A stretch of 64,000 nt of DNA from positions 186,001 to 250,000 of the forward strand of contig NZ_JACIEM010000006.1 in the NCBI RefSeq assembly GCF_014196845.1, written 5' to 3'. Positions 21,374 through 30,964 of the stretch are shown here, piece after piece. The notes beneath the pieces were generated by a model. That model was not told the origin of the DNA. It saw only the letters and a program-made list of their open reading frames with translations, and did no database searches. A program made the translations under genes and the position numbers. Within the stretch, counting starts at the first letter, position 1. The number at the start of each line of letters is the position of its first letter. This stretch comes from Aurantimonas endophytica. GTDB taxonomy: Bacteria > Pseudomonadota > Alphaproteobacteria > Rhizobiales > Rhizobiaceae.

Positions 21374-22456
21374 GTGTATTTCCGCCTGTTCGACTGCTGG
21401 CGCTTCGTCGCCGCCATCCTCATCATGGCCTATCATTTCCTGTTCGCCGCGCCCTACGGCGCCGAGGTCGGCACGGAATTCCTCCGCCGGCTGCTGCCGC
21501 TGCTCGACATGTTCTTCATGATCTCCGGCTTCTTCATCACGACGCGCTACGGCAGCGAATTGCGCGGCCTGTCCGACTATCGCGGCTTCCTGCGGCGGCG
21601 GATTGCCCGGCTCTATCCGCTGCACGTCATCGTCACGCTGTTCTTCGTCGCCGTGGCGGTCGCGGCGATGCTCGCCGGCGCCGACAATTACCCCTGGGCG
21701 AGGGAACTGGAGGCGGTGCCGCTGCATCTGCTGGCGGTGCACGCGCTCGGAACGACCGACCATCTGGCGCTCAACTACGTCTCCTGGTCGGTCAGTGCCG
21801 AATTCTTCTGCTACGCCGCATTTCCCCTGATCATCCTGGCCACACGCTGGAAGGGCTTGCCGGGGCTCTGCCTGTTTACCGCTTGCTGGCTCGCCGGTCT
21901 CGAACTCGCGTCGCGCTGGGGCGTCTTTCCGTCGGGCCACTGGACGTCCGCCGACACGATGGGTGCCTACCGGGCGTTTGCCGATTTCTGCATCGGCGCG
22001 TGCATCGCCGGGGTCGTCGCCCGGCGATCGCTGGACATCCGCTCGCACCTTCCCGGCCTGGCGCTGCTCGCAGCGGCCGTCGGTGCGATGATCGGCCAGA
22101 TGCCGACCTATCTCGTGCTGGTGCTGCTTGCCGCCTCGCTGACCGCCACGGCACTGGCGGAAACCGCCCGGCCGCATTCGACCGCCGCGCTGCGTTTCGC
22201 CATGCCGGTGACCCGCGTATCCTTCGGCATCTATCTCTGGCACCCGGTGATGGAATTCCTCTTCCTCACCGTTCTCTGGACTCGCTGGATCGAACCGACG
22301 GGTATGATCGACTTCTACGTCTTCTGGCTGTTGCCGATGGCGGCGACGCTCGCGGTGGCAATACTGTCGGACCGTTATCTGGAGAAGCGCTTCGGTGCGC
22401 TGATCGCCGGCCCGAGGCCGCGGCCGGCCGGCGAAGCGCAGCTCGCCTCCGCCTGA
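21374..22456 (+). CDS. Acyltransferase 3 family membrane protein (OafA/YrhL-like)
   Basis: This integral inner-membrane O-acyltransferase (360 aa, about ten spans) probably acetylates a surface polysaccharide or lipid. The family's catalytic histidine region is seen in the first span (LIMAYHFLF), followed by the Arg-rich loop FLRRRIARLYPLHV and the conserved WSVSAEFFCYAAFPL segment. The start is a GTG at 21374 (MYFRLFDCWR) with GGAG six bases upstream. It stands between dnaK and dnaJ, which are often adjacent; nothing suggests a chaperone role. The dnaK terminator isolates it from dnaK. Confidence 0.85.
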   Translation: MYFRLFDCWRFVAAILIMAYHFLFAAPYGAEVGTEFLRRLLPLLDMFFMISGFFITTRYGSELRGLSDYRGFLRRRIARLYPLHVIVTLFFVAVAVAAMLAGADNYPWARELEAVPLHLLAVHALGTTDHLALNYVSWSVSAEFFCYAAFPLIILATRWKGLPGLCLFTACWLAGLELASRWGVFPSGHWTSADTMGAYRAFADFCIGACIAGVVARRSLDIRSHLPGLALLAAAVGAMIGQMPTYLVLVLLAASLTATALAETARPHSTAALRFAMPVTRVSFGIYLWHPVMEFLFLTVLWTRWIEPTGMIDFYVFWLLPMAATLAVAILSDRYLEKRFGALIAGPRPRPAGEAQLASA

Positions 22457-22592
22457 ATCCGGGCGATTCCAATCCGGCTGCCGCTATGGTAACCCCCGGC
22501 GGCCATTCCTACATGCTGGGCTTGCGACGAAAGGCGTCACCGGCGCCGTCGTCTGCTGCGTCCAGCCCGCCGAACAACCGATGGAAGCGTGA

Positions 22593-23735
22593 ATGAAGGC
22601 CGATTACTACGAGATGCTCGGCGTGTCCCGCGAGATCGACGAAAAGGGACTCAAGGTCGCATTTCGCAAGCTCGCGATGCAGCACCATCCCGACAAGAAC
22701 CCCGGTGACGCTGCGGCGGAAGTAAAGTTCAAGGAACTCGCCGAGGCCTACGAGGTCCTCAAGGATCCCCAGAAGCGTGCCGCCTACGACCGGTTCGGCC
22801 ATGCGGCGTTCCAGAACGGCGGCGGTGCCGGCGGCTTCCGCGGCGATTTCGGCTCCTCCATGGCCGATATCTTCGACGACATATTCGGCGAGATGATGGG
22901 TGGGCGCGCCCGCGGCGGGCGCAGTGCCGGCGGCTCGGGCCGCGAGCGCGGCTCCGATCTGCGCTACAACATGGAGATCTCCCTGGAGGAGGCCTTCGCC
23001 GGCAAGACCGCCGAGATCAGCGTTCCCACCACCATCCAGTGCGATGAGTGCACCGGCTCGGGCGCCCGCCCGGGCACCAGCCCGCAGACCTGCCCGACCT
23101 GTGGCGGCGTCGGCCGCGTCCGCGCCGCCCAGGGCTTCTTCTCGATCGAGCGGACCTGTCCGAACTGCGAAGGTCGCGGCCAGGTCATCGCCGACCCCTG
23201 CCGCAAATGCGGCGGCGACGGGCGGCTGCCGGAAGAGCGCAAGCTGTCCGTCAACATCCCGGCCGGGATCGAGGACGGCACGCGCATCCGCCTTGCCGGC
23301 GAGGGCGAAGCGGGGCTGCGCGGCGGCCCTCCCGGCGACCTCTACATTTTCCTGTCGGTGCGCCCGCACGAATTCTTCCAGCGCGACGGGGCGGATTTGT
23401 TCTGCAAGGCGCCGATGTCGATGATCACCGCCGCTTTGGGCGGGCATTTCGACGTCAACACGCTGGATGGCGCCACCACGCGGGTCAAGGTTCCCGAGGG
23501 AACCCAGACCGGCAAGCAGTTCCGGGTCCGCGGCAAGGGCATGCCGGTGCTGCGCTCGACGCAGACCGGGGATCTCTTCATCCAGGTGACGGTCGAGACG
23601 CCCCAGAACCTCTCCCGGCGCCAGCGCGAACTGCTCGAGGAATTCGAGGAGCTGTCCTCTTCGGAGACGTCGCCGCAGTCGAACGGCTTCTTCGCCCGCA
23701 TGAAGGAATTCTTCGAGGGGTTGAGCGAGACCTGA
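22593..23735 (+). CDS. dnaJ: Chaperone DnaJ (Hsp40)
   Basis: This is the DnaK co-chaperone (380 aa). The J domain carries HPD at residues 32-34, followed by a Gly-rich linker (about 80-125). Four zinc-binding repeats are intact: [24 protein letters not shown] and CRKCGGDG. The C-terminal substrate domains follow. GGAAG lies six bases before the ATG. It is 137 bases after the acyltransferase gene and upstream of two PmtA-like methyltransferases on the same strand. Confidence 0.98.
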   Translation: MKADYYEMLGVSREIDEKGLKVAFRKLAMQHHPDKNPGDAAAEVKFKELAEAYEVLKDPQKRAAYDRFGHAAFQNGGGAGGFRGDFGSSMADIFDDIFGEMMGGRARGGRSAGGSGRERGSDLRYNMEISLEEAFAGKTAEISVPTTIQCDECTGSGARPGTSPQTCPTCGGVGRVRAAQGFFSIERTCPNCEGRGQVIADPCRKCGGDGRLPEERKLSVNIPAGIEDGTRIRLAGEGEAGLRGGPPGDLYIFLSVRPHEFFQRDGADLFCKAPMSMITAALGGHFDVNTLDGATTRVKVPEGTQTGKQFRVRGKGMPVLRSTQTGDLFIQVTVETPQNLSRRQRELLEEFEELSSSETSPQSNGFFARMKEFFEGLSET

Positions 23736-23832
23736 CATGCGCCATGTGCAGGGATGTGCCTCTGATGCTGGCGGTGTCGTGACTTCGTAACAGTATTGGG
23801 CGACATACGACCGGGGCAGGTGGCTCCGCACG

Positions 23833-24534
23833 ATGGGAGTATCGCCAGTGTTGGTAACGCCTGAGCCGCGGCTTCCGCAGCGGACGCGTCCGCGCCTGAA
23901 GGTCAGCGACGAGGCCCGCTTCTTCAAGGGATGGCTGCAGCGTCCGCTGGTGATGGGAGCGGTCTCCCCGTCGTCGCGCAGCCTGGGGCGGGCCATGGCG
24001 GCCTACGTTCCTGATCCATCGGGCTTCGACGAAACGTCGCTCGTTCTGGAACTTGGCCCTGGCACGGGGGTCGTCACGAAGTGCCTGATCGAGCACGGCG
24101 TTCCCGAATCGGCTCTGGTCCTGGTCGAGTACTCGCAGGAATTCTGCATTCTCTTGCGTTCGCGTTTTCCGGCTGCCCGGGTGATCCAGGGCGACGCCTA
24201 CGCCGTCCAGGAGACACTGCGCGAGGTCCTCAAGGGCCGCCGGGTCGAGGCGGTGATCTCCGGCTTGCCGCTGTTCACTAAGCCGGATGCCAAGCGCGAG
24301 GAGGTCATCGGCGGCGCGCTGCGCCAGATGCCGGAAGGCGCGCCCTTCATCCAGTTTTCCTACGCGCTGACCGTGCCGGTGAAGCCCGAGCGCATCGGCG
24401 CCCGGCTGGAGACCAGCCCGTGGATCAAGCGCAACCTCCCGCCGGCGCGCGTGTTGGTCTATCGCGCGGCGAATGGACAGCCGGCAGCGGCCAAAGCAAA
24501 GGCGGGACGGACATGGCGACGAACGGCGAAGTGA
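23833..24534 (+). CDS. PmtA-like phospholipid N-methyltransferase, copy 1
   Basis: This predicted SAM-dependent methyltransferase (233 aa) resembles PmtA of rhizobia, which methylates phosphatidylethanolamine to phosphatidylcholine at the inner membrane. The N-terminal FFKGWLQRPLVMGAVSPSSR is the amphipathic lipid-binding segment of that family, and the SAM loop is LELGPGTGVVTK. A basic C-terminal tail (KAKAGRTWRRTAK) extends past the fold. Its end overlaps the next, paralogous gene by 22 bases. Which copy is the true PmtA, or whether both are, cannot be settled by eye. Confidence 0.75.
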   Translation: MGVSPVLVTPEPRLPQRTRPRLKVSDEARFFKGWLQRPLVMGAVSPSSRSLGRAMAAYVPDPSGFDETSLVLELGPGTGVVTKCLIEHGVPESALVLVEYSQEFCILLRSRFPAARVIQGDAYAVQETLREVLKGRRVEAVISGLPLFTKPDAKREEVIGGALRQMPEGAPFIQFSYALTVPVKPERIGARLETSPWIKRNLPPARVLVYRAANGQPAAAKAKAGRTWRRTAK

Positions 24535-25133
24535 GTAACGCAGGCGGGGGCGACTGGGCGCGGTTTTTTGCCACCTGGGTAAAGCATCCGGTCAAGATGG
24601 GCGCGGTCGCGCCGTCGAGCCCATCCTATTGCGCGATGATGGTCCGGCACGCCACCACGTCGCTGGACGGACCGATCCTCGAACTCGGACCCGGGCTCGG
24701 CGTCGTGACCCGCGCGCTGCTCAGCGCCGGCGTTGCTCCGGAGCGTATCACCTCGATCGAATACGATGCCGAGTTCGCCAGCGAACTGAAGCAGCGCTTT
24801 CCCAAGGTGAACGTCATCCAGGGCGACGGCTTCGACCTCGACAAGACGCTCGGCGCGCGTCGCGACCAGAAATTCGCCGCCATCCTCTTCGCCATCCCCA
24901 TCGTCAGCTTTTCGCAGGCGAAGCGGCAGGCGCTGTTCACCGACTATTTCTCGCGGCTCCTTCCCGGCGGCAATCTCACCCAGCTCTCCTATCTCTGGAA
25001 GCCGCCGGTCGAGCCCGTAAAGGGCGTCTTCACGGTCTCGCACTCGCCCATCGTCTGGAGCAACATTCCGCCGGCAAGGGTCTGGGTCTACGATCAGGAC
25101 CCGGCGGTCGCGGCAAGGGCCGCAGCGCATTGA
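24513..25133 (+). CDS. PmtA-like phospholipid N-methyltransferase, copy 2
   Basis: This is a paralogue of the preceding gene (206 aa) with the same layout: FFATWVKHPVKMGAVAPSSP at the N-terminus, SAM loop ILELGPGLGVVTRAL, acidic IEYDAEFASEL strand and the shared NIPPARVWVYDQ close to the C-terminus (NLPPARVLVYRA in copy 1). The ATG at 24513 lies inside copy 1, giving a 22-base overlap and probable coupling. The two proteins differ considerably outside these motifs, so the duplication is not recent. In rhizobia such an enzyme makes phosphatidylcholine. Confidence 0.75.
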   Translation: MATNGEVSNAGGGDWARFFATWVKHPVKMGAVAPSSPSYCAMMVRHATTSLDGPILELGPGLGVVTRALLSAGVAPERITSIEYDAEFASELKQRFPKVNVIQGDGFDLDKTLGARRDQKFAAILFAIPIVSFSQAKRQALFTDYFSRLLPGGNLTQLSYLWKPPVEPVKGVFTVSHSPIVWSNIPPARVWVYDQDPAVAARAAAH

Positions 25134-25714
25134 CCGTCAATGTCCTCGTCGTACCCGGCTCGCTGCGCCTTGCCTCCCACAACCGCCGGCTGGCCGCCGA
25201 GGCGACGCGAATGCTGGCGATGTCCGACGCCGTGGTGACGCTGCTCGACCTCGCCGACTATCCGCTGCCGATCTATGACGGCGACCACGAGGAGGATGAG
25301 GGCGTGCCGCAGAACGCGGTCCTCCTGGCGCAGCGTATCGCCGCCCAGGACGGGCTCCTGCTGGTCAGCCCGGAATACAACCACTCGCTGACGCCGCTGA
25401 TGAAGAACACGATCGACTGGGTCAGCCGGGTGCGCAAGGTGCAGGGCCGGCCGATCCAGCCGTTCAAGGGCATCGTCGCGGGCCTGGCATCGACGTCGAC
25501 AGGCCGCTTCGGCGGCATGCGGGGCCTCGAGGCGCTGCGCATCGTCCTGCGAGCGCTGAACGCCGAGGTCCTGACCGAGCAGTGCACCGTGCCCAATGCC
25601 GCCGCCAGTTTCGACGAGACCGGTCGGCTCGCCGACGATGTCGCGCGCACCGCGCTCGAGGCCCTCGTCGACAAGCTTCTCGACACGTCCCGCAGCCTCG
25701 GCCGCCACGCCTGA
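25130..25714 (+). CDS. NADPH-dependent FMN reductase family protein
   Basis: This flavodoxin-fold oxidoreductase (194 aa) resembles ArsH/YieF-type NAD(P)H:FMN or quinone reductases. The FMN phosphate loop PGSLRLASHNRR and the conserved SPEYNHSLTPLMKNTIDWVSR are present. No ATG fits: the frame begins at a TTG (25130) sharing bases with the TGA of the methyltransferase gene (TTGA), implying coupled translation. AAGGG lies about 10 bases upstream. Substrate is unknown. Confidence 0.85.
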   Translation: MTVNVLVVPGSLRLASHNRRLAAEATRMLAMSDAVVTLLDLADYPLPIYDGDHEEDEGVPQNAVLLAQRIAAQDGLLLVSPEYNHSLTPLMKNTIDWVSRVRKVQGRPIQPFKGIVAGLASTSTGRFGGMRGLEALRIVLRALNAEVLTEQCTVPNAAASFDETGRLADDVARTALEALVDKLLDTSRSLGRHA

Positions 25715-25816
25715 GGCCATGCCGGCGTAGGTGGCGGTAGCACCGGGCGAGACGGAATGCGCCGTCATGTTGTACCGTTCGTCTGGGTATCCTCTCTCGC
25801 CGAAAGGGAGACTGCA

Positions 25817-26419
25817 ATGACTGTCGATCCCGCCCCCCGTCCGCGCCCGCACGCAGGTCCATCGGGCCTCGCCGAGCGCTATCTCCACGATCACTGGAAG
25901 TTCTATGCCTTCCAGGGTGCGCTGATGATCCTCGTCGGCCTCCTGGCGCTGCTCGCGCCCTGGGCCGCGACCCTCGCCTCGACGCTGTTCTTCGGCTGGC
26001 TGCTGGTCTTCGGCGGCATCGTCGGGACCGTCTCTGCCTTCCGGGCGCGCGGCGCGCCGGGCTTCTGGTCCAACCTGATCCTCGCCGTGCTCGCAATCCT
26101 GCTCGGCCTCGTCATCATCTACGATCCTTTCGCGGGGTCGGTGACGCTGACATGGATGCTGGCGCTGTATTTCCTGATGTCCGGCATCATCAACATCGTC
26201 ATCGCCCAGGCGGTGCGCGCCTCGACCGGCCGCTTCTGGCTGCTGCTGGTCTCCGGCGTGATCAACATCGCGCTGGCGATCTTCCTGGTGCTGGGCCTGC
26301 CGGGCACGGCGGTCTGGGCGATCGGCCTGTTCCTCGCCGTCTCCTTCATCAGCTCCGGCGCGGCGCTGCTGTTCGCGGCGCTCGGGTCCCGGAACGGACC
26401 CGCGGGCCGGACGATGTAG
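25817..26419 (+). CDS. HdeD family membrane protein (DUF308)
   Basis: This 200-residue inner-membrane protein has about six hydrophobic spans in three pairs, as in the HdeD/DUF308 family, linked in E. coli to acid resistance at high cell density. Repeated patterns such as ILVGLLALLAPWAA and LLVSGVINIALAIFLVLGLPG are typical. The ATG at 25817 has AAAGGGAG seven bases upstream, which outweighs earlier in-frame codons. No acid-stress genes are adjacent. Confidence 0.85.
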   Translation: MTVDPAPRPRPHAGPSGLAERYLHDHWKFYAFQGALMILVGLLALLAPWAATLASTLFFGWLLVFGGIVGTVSAFRARGAPGFWSNLILAVLAILLGLVIIYDPFAGSVTLTWMLALYFLMSGIINIVIAQAVRASTGRFWLLLVSGVINIALAIFLVLGLPGTAVWAIGLFLAVSFISSGAALLFAALGSRNGPAGRTM

Positions 26420-26423
26420 CTTG

Positions 26424-27071
26424 ATGGCCGCTTCATCGAAGCACGTGGTCGAGAGACTGATGACGCGCTATGGCGGCGAGACTTACGCCCAAGCCATGGG
26501 TCTCGATCTGTCGCAGAATACCCCGATGCCGCTCTTCCTCTGGCTGGTGGCGGCAAACCTCTTCTCCGCCCGCATCGGCGCGGAGCAGGCGCTGCAGGCG
26601 GCCAAAGCGCTGAAGGCGGGGGGACTGACCAGCGCCGAGCGCATGGCCGCGGCGACATGGAAGGAGCGGGTGCTGATCCTCAATCGCAACGGCTACGCCC
26701 GGTTCGACGAGAAGACCTCGACCTTTCTGAAGGACATGGCCGACCATTGCCTGGAAGCCTATGGCGGCGACCTGCGCAAGCTGCGTGAGGCGGCCGGACG
26801 CGATCCCGCCGAGGAGCGCCGGCTGCTGAAGCAGTTCAAGGGGATCGGCGACGTCGGCGCCGACATCTTCTTCCGCGAGGTGCAGCGCGTGTGGGACGAG
26901 CTCTACCCGTTCGCCGACGCCCGCGCGCTGAAAGCCGCACACAAGCTCGGCCTCGGCGACGATGCGCAGACACTCGCCGCCCATGTCGAACGCGCGAAGT
27001 TCCCCGCCCTGCTGACCGCGCTGGTCAGGGCCGATCTCGACAAGGCGCTGGGCGACTTGGCCGCCGCATGA
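26424..27071 (+). CDS. Helix-hairpin-helix (endonuclease III-like) protein
   Basis: This 215-residue all-helical protein has a helix-hairpin-helix motif LKQFKGIGDVGADIFFREVQ near residues 140-160, the hallmark of HhH-GPD DNA glycosylases. The catalytic lysine and the iron-sulfur cysteines of true endonuclease III are not evident, so it may be a divergent or non-catalytic DNA-binding member. It starts four bases after the HdeD stop (TTG-ATG context, weak ribosome-binding site) and converges on the SDR gene. Confidence 0.65.
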   Translation: MAASSKHVVERLMTRYGGETYAQAMGLDLSQNTPMPLFLWLVAANLFSARIGAEQALQAAKALKAGGLTSAERMAAATWKERVLILNRNGYARFDEKTSTFLKDMADHCLEAYGGDLRKLREAAGRDPAEERRLLKQFKGIGDVGADIFFREVQRVWDELYPFADARALKAAHKLGLGDDAQTLAAHVERAKFPALLTALVRADLDKALGDLAAA

Positions 27072-27090
27072 AACGCGGTCTCAGCCGCCG

Positions 27091-27846
27091 TCAGACGTGC
27101 TGGCCGCCATTGATGTGCAGCTCGGCGCCGTTGACGTAGGACGACTGGTTCGAGCACAGGAAATAGATCACGTCGGCGACCTCCGCCGTCTGGCCGAGCC
27201 GGCGCAGCGGGATGTCGTCGATCATCTTCTCCGTCCCCGGCGACAGGATCGCCGTCTCGATCTCGCCCGGCGCGATTGCGTTGACCCGGATTCCCGAAGG
27301 GCCGAAATCCGCCGCCATCTCGCGGGTCAGCGAGTTGAGCGCCGCCTTGGACGTCGCATAGGCCGTGCCGGCGAAAGGATGCACCCGGCTGCCGACGATC
27401 GAGGTGACGTTGACGATCGAGCCGCGCGCCGCCGCAAGCTCCTTGAACAGGCCGCGCGCCAGCATGATCGGCGCGAAGAAGTTCACCTGGAAGACGTCGC
27501 GCCAGACATGCATCGGCGTGCGGATAGAATCGAGCCGCGCGCCGGCTTCCGCCTTGGGCGAGATCGCGGCGTTGTTGACCAGCGCGTGCAGCTCCGAGCC
27601 GTTGGCCTCGAGCCGGCGGCGGATCTCGGAGATCGCGTAGCCGACATCCTCCTGGTCCGACAGATCGACGCGGATATGGTCCTCGGGCCCTGCCGGCCAG
27701 GGGCAGTTGTCGGCGAATTCCTGGCGCGAACAGGTTATCACGCGCCAGCCCTCGCGGGAGAAGCGCTTAACGGTCGCGTGGCCGATGCCGCGCGAGGCAC
27801 CCGTCAGGACCAGTGTCTTGCGGTCGTCGCCTGGTGTCTGCGACAT
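27091..27846 (-). CDS. Short-chain dehydrogenase/reductase
   Basis: This NAD(P)-dependent oxidoreductase (251 aa, Rossmann fold) shows the classical SDR features: TGASRGIGHATVKRF (cofactor loop), NNAAI, and the catalytic YATSK (Tyr-x-x-x-Lys) with the serine in VTSIVGSR. The C-terminus NGAELHINGGQHV is also typical. The start at 27846 follows AAGAG. It is divergent from the ynjBCD operon. The substrate cannot be predicted; FabG-like or sugar/alcohol dehydrogenases share this pattern. Confidence 0.9.
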   Translation of the reverse strand: MSQTPGDDRKTLVLTGASRGIGHATVKRFSREGWRVITCSRQEFADNCPWPAGPEDHIRVDLSDQEDVGYAISEIRRRLEANGSELHALVNNAAISPKAEAGARLDSIRTPMHVWRDVFQVNFFAPIMLARGLFKELAAARGSIVNVTSIVGSRVHPFAGTAYATSKAALNSLTREMAADFGPSGIRVNAIAPGEIETAILSPGTEKMIDDIPLRRLGQTAEVADVIYFLCSNQSSYVNGAELHINGGQHV

Positions 27847-28019
27847 CGGCGGATCTCTTTCGGTTGGACGCGCGTGGCAATTGCCATCACACGTCAATCA
27901 AGGCAATGCGAGCGGCCGCGGCACCCGTTGCTTTTAGCACGGGTGCCGGGCCATCTGGCACGATGTGAGGCCAAGCAGCGAAAATGTCGAGTGGGCATGC
28001 GGTGAACGGAGAGTGCGGG

Positions 28020-29243
28020 ATGATCGTCAAGTGGCTCAGGCTAGGCGCACTGGTCGGGCTTTTCGCTTCGGCAGCGCTGCCGGCTGTCGCGGCCGACCCC
28101 GATCCCGCCGACTGGCCGGCGGTGGAGGCGGCGGCTTCGGGTCAGACCGTCTACTTCAATGCCTGGGGCGGCTCGTCGGCGATCAACGACTACATCGTCT
28201 GGGCCGCGGGGGAGGTGAAGCGCCAGTTCGGCGTAACGCTCGATCACGTCAAGCTCGAGGACACCGCGACGGCCGTTGCCAAGGTGGTCGCCGAGAAGGC
28301 CGCGGGTCGCGACGACGGCGGCTCGGTCGACCTGATCTGGATCAACGGCGAGAACTTCGTCTCGATGCAGGAGCAGGGGCTGCTGGCCAAGGGCTTTGCA
28401 ACCAGCCTGCCGAACTGGCGCTATGTCGACACTGACAATCCGAGTGTCACCACCGACTTCACCGTGCCGACGCTCGGCCAGGAATCGCCCTGGGGCGGGG
28501 CCAAGATGGTGTTCTTCACCGACACCGCCCGCTCCGGCCCGATTGCCGACATGCCGGCCGACACAGATGCGCTGCTCGCCTGGGCGGCTGAACATCCAGG
28601 CCGCTTCTCCTATCCCGCGCCGCCGGATTTCGTCGGCTCGAGCTTCCTCAAGCAGGTGCTGATCGAGCAGATCGAGGATCCCGCGCTGCTTGCCGAACCG
28701 GTCGACGACGCAACCTTCGCGACCATCACCGCGCCGCTCTGGCAATGGCTGGACGAGATCCGGCCCGTGCTCTGGCGCGAGGGGCGCGACTATCCGCAGA
28801 ACTATCCGGCGATGAAGCAGCTTCTGGCCGATTCCGAGCTCGACATCATCTTCGCCTTCAACCCGGCCGAGGCCTCGGCGGCCATCGCCGCCGGCGAGCT
28901 GCCGGACACCGTGCGCTCCTTCACCTTTCCGGGCGGCACGCTCGGCAACACGCATTTCGTCGCCATCCCGTACAATTCCAGCGCCAAGGCCGGGGCGATG
29001 GTGGTGGCGAACTTCATGCTCTCGCCGGAGGCGCAGATCCGCAAGGAAGATCCCCAGTTCTGGGGTGACCCGACCGTGCTCAAGCTGGACAGTCTGCCGA
29101 AAGCCGACCGCGAGGCCTTCGCCGCCATCGACCGGGGCGTGGCCACCCTGGCGCCCGACGAACTTGGCCCGGTCCTTCCCGAGCCCCACGCCTCTTGGAT
29201 GATCCGCATCGAGGAAGAGTGGACGAAGCGCTACGGCAGTTGA
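28020..29243 (+). CDS. ynjB: ABC transporter substrate-binding protein, YnjB family
   Basis: This is the periplasmic binding protein of a YnjBCD-type ABC importer (407 aa). A Sec signal peptide (MIVKWLRLGALVGLFASAALPAVAA) precedes a long receptor of the ThiB/PotD-like fold; VYFNAWGGSSAINDYI and IWINGENFVSM are typical of YnjB. The transported solute is not established for this family. The ATG at 28020 follows CGGAGAG. It is the first gene of a four-gene overlapping operon with the permease, the ATPase and hrpB. Confidence 0.85.
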   Translation: MIVKWLRLGALVGLFASAALPAVAADPDPADWPAVEAAASGQTVYFNAWGGSSAINDYIVWAAGEVKRQFGVTLDHVKLEDTATAVAKVVAEKAAGRDDGGSVDLIWINGENFVSMQEQGLLAKGFATSLPNWRYVDTDNPSVTTDFTVPTLGQESPWGGAKMVFFTDTARSGPIADMPADTDALLAWAAEHPGRFSYPAPPDFVGSSFLKQVLIEQIEDPALLAEPVDDATFATITAPLWQWLDEIRPVLWREGRDYPQNYPAMKQLLADSELDIIFAFNPAEASAAIAAGELPDTVRSFTFPGGTLGNTHFVAIPYNSSAKAGAMVVANFMLSPEAQIRKEDPQFWGDPTVLKLDSLPKADREAFAAIDRGVATLAPDELGPVLPEPHASWMIRIEEEWTKRYGS

Positions 29244-30964
29244 GGCCGTCCGGGCAGGGCGCCGTGCGCGGCCTGGCGCTTCCCTGGCTGATCGCGCTGC
29301 TGCTGGCCGCCCCCGTCGCCGTCGGGCTGGCGGGCGTGGCGCTGCCGGCCTTCGGCTATCTGCCAGCGCTCGGCGGAGACAGGCTATCGCTCGCGCCGTT
29401 CCGCCAGCTTCTCGCCGAGCCGGGCCTTGCCGCATCGGTGGGACTCAGCCTTGCCGCCGGTCTCCTGACGACCCTCGTCTCCGTCGCCGGTGTGGCGATC
29501 TTCCTCGCCGCCTTCTTCGGCACGCAGGCCTTCCGTGCCGCCCGCCAGGGCCTGGCGCCGCTGCTGGCGGTGCCGCACGCCGCCGCCGCCTTCGGCCTGC
29601 TCTTCCTCATCGCCCCTTCGGGCCTGATCTTCCGGCTGGCCGCGCCGGTGCTGGGGCTTGACCGGCCGCCGGACCTCCTGATCGTCGGCGATCCGCTGGG
29701 CCTGTCGATGATGGCGGCGCTGATTGCCAAGGAGATGCCGTTCCTGCTCCTCGTCGCCTTCGCGGCGCTGCCGCAGGCCGAGCCCGAGCGGCGGATGCAA
29801 CTCGCCCGCTCGCTCGGCTATGGGCGGATGGCGGGCTTCCTCCTCACCGTGTGGCCGACGGTCTACCGGCAGATCCGCCTGCCGATCGTCGCCGTCGCGG
29901 CCTTCGCGTCCTCGGTGGTCGACGTCGCGATGATCCTCGGTCCCTCGACCCCGGCACCGCTGGCGGTGCGCCTGCTCTCCTGGATGAACGATCCGGATCT
30001 GGCGCAGCGCTTCGTCGCCTCGGCGGGCGCGCTGTTGCAGCTTGCCGTGACGCTGACGGTCATCCTCGCCTGGCTCGGCCTGGAGCGTCTCGCCCTGGCG
30101 CTCCGGCGGCTGCTGTCGCGCTCGGGCCGGCGCTTCGCCGCGGACGGCCCGGCGCGGCGACTTGCGGCGCTGCCGGTTGCGCTGTCGGGGTTGGCGGTGA
30201 TCGTTGGTCTCCTGCTGCTGCTCCTGTGGTCCTTTGCCGGCTTCTGGGCCTTTCCTGACCTTGCGCCGGCCGAACTCACGCTGCGCAACTGGCAGCGGGC
30301 CCTCGCCAGCGCCTCCGGCCCGCTCTGGACGAGCTTCGTCGTGGCACTTTCGGCAGCGCTTCTGGCGCTCGTGCTGGTCGTGCTGCTGCTGGAAGGCCGG
30401 CGCCGGCGGTTCCCGGCGGCTCGGGCCGGCGAGGTCCGGCTCACCTCGACGATCGCCGGGCTGATCTACCTGCCGCTGATCGTGCCGCAGGTGGCCTTCG
30501 TCTTCGGGCTGCAGGTGCTGATCCTCGGCGCCGGGCTGACGCCGTCGCTGCCTCTGCTCGTCGCGGTGCACCTCGTCTTCGTCGCGCCCTATGCGGCGCT
30601 GGCGCTGGCCGATCCCTGGTTCGCGCTTGACCCGCGCTACGAGCGCGTTGCCGCAAGCCTCGGCCGCGGGCGTCTGACGGCCTTCACACGAGTCCGGCTG
30701 CCGCTGCTGGCCGCCCCCGTCATGACCGCGCTCGCGATCGGCTTCGCCGTGTCGATCGGCCAGTATCTGCCGACCGTGCTGATCGGTGGGGGGCGGCTGC
30801 CGACCATCACGACCGAGGCGGTGGCGCTCGCCGCCGGCGGCGACCGTCGCGTCATCGGCGTCTATGCGCTGCTCCAGACGCTCCTGCCCTTCGCCCTGTT
30901 CGCGCTGGCGGCCCTCGTGCCGGCCTTGCTTGCCGGCCGCCGACGCGGCATGAGGGCCGCATGA
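29219..30964 (+). CDS. ynjC: ABC transporter permease, YnjC family (two-core fusion)
   Basis: This inner-membrane permease (581 aa from the GTG at 29219) contains two complete binding-protein-dependent transport domains in one chain, as in YnjC. The ATPase-contact EAA loops are seen twice: SLGYGRMAGFLLTVWPTVYR and SLGRGRLTAFTRVRLPLLA. About twelve spans are expected. The start is uncertain: GTG 29219 overlaps ynjB, TTG 29240 shares the ynjB stop, and GTG 29264 avoids overlap. It ends in a 4-base ATGA overlap with the ATPase gene. Confidence 0.85.
   Translation: MDEALRQLRPSGQGAVRGLALPWLIALLLAAPVAVGLAGVALPAFGYLPALGGDRLSLAPFRQLLAEPGLAASVGLSLAAGLLTTLVSVAGVAIFLAAFFGTQAFRAARQGLAPLLAVPHAAAAFGLLFLIAPSGLIFRLAAPVLGLDRPPDLLIVGDPLGLSMMAALIAKEMPFLLLVAFAALPQAEPERRMQLARSLGYGRMAGFLLTVWPTVYRQIRLPIVAVAAFASSVVDVAMILGPSTPAPLAVRLLSWMNDPDLAQRFVASAGALLQLAVTLTVILAWLGLERLALALRRLLSRSGRRFAADGPARRLAALPVALSGLAVIVGLLLLLLWSFAGFWAFPDLAPAELTLRNWQRALASASGPLWTSFVVALSAALLALVLVVLLLEGRRRRFPAARAGEVRLTSTIAGLIYLPLIVPQVAFVFGLQVLILGAGLTPSLPLLVAVHLVFVAPYAALALADPWFALDPRYERVAASLGRGRLTAFTRVRLPLLAAPVMTALAIGFAVSIGQYLPTVLIGGGRLPTITTEAVALAAGGDRRVIGVYALLQTLLPFALFALAALVPALLAGRRRGMRAA

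Noticed and set aside
22509-23996. Minus-strand 495-codon frame opposite dnaJ
   Set aside because: Antisense to a complete DnaJ with four zinc repeats; no independent support.
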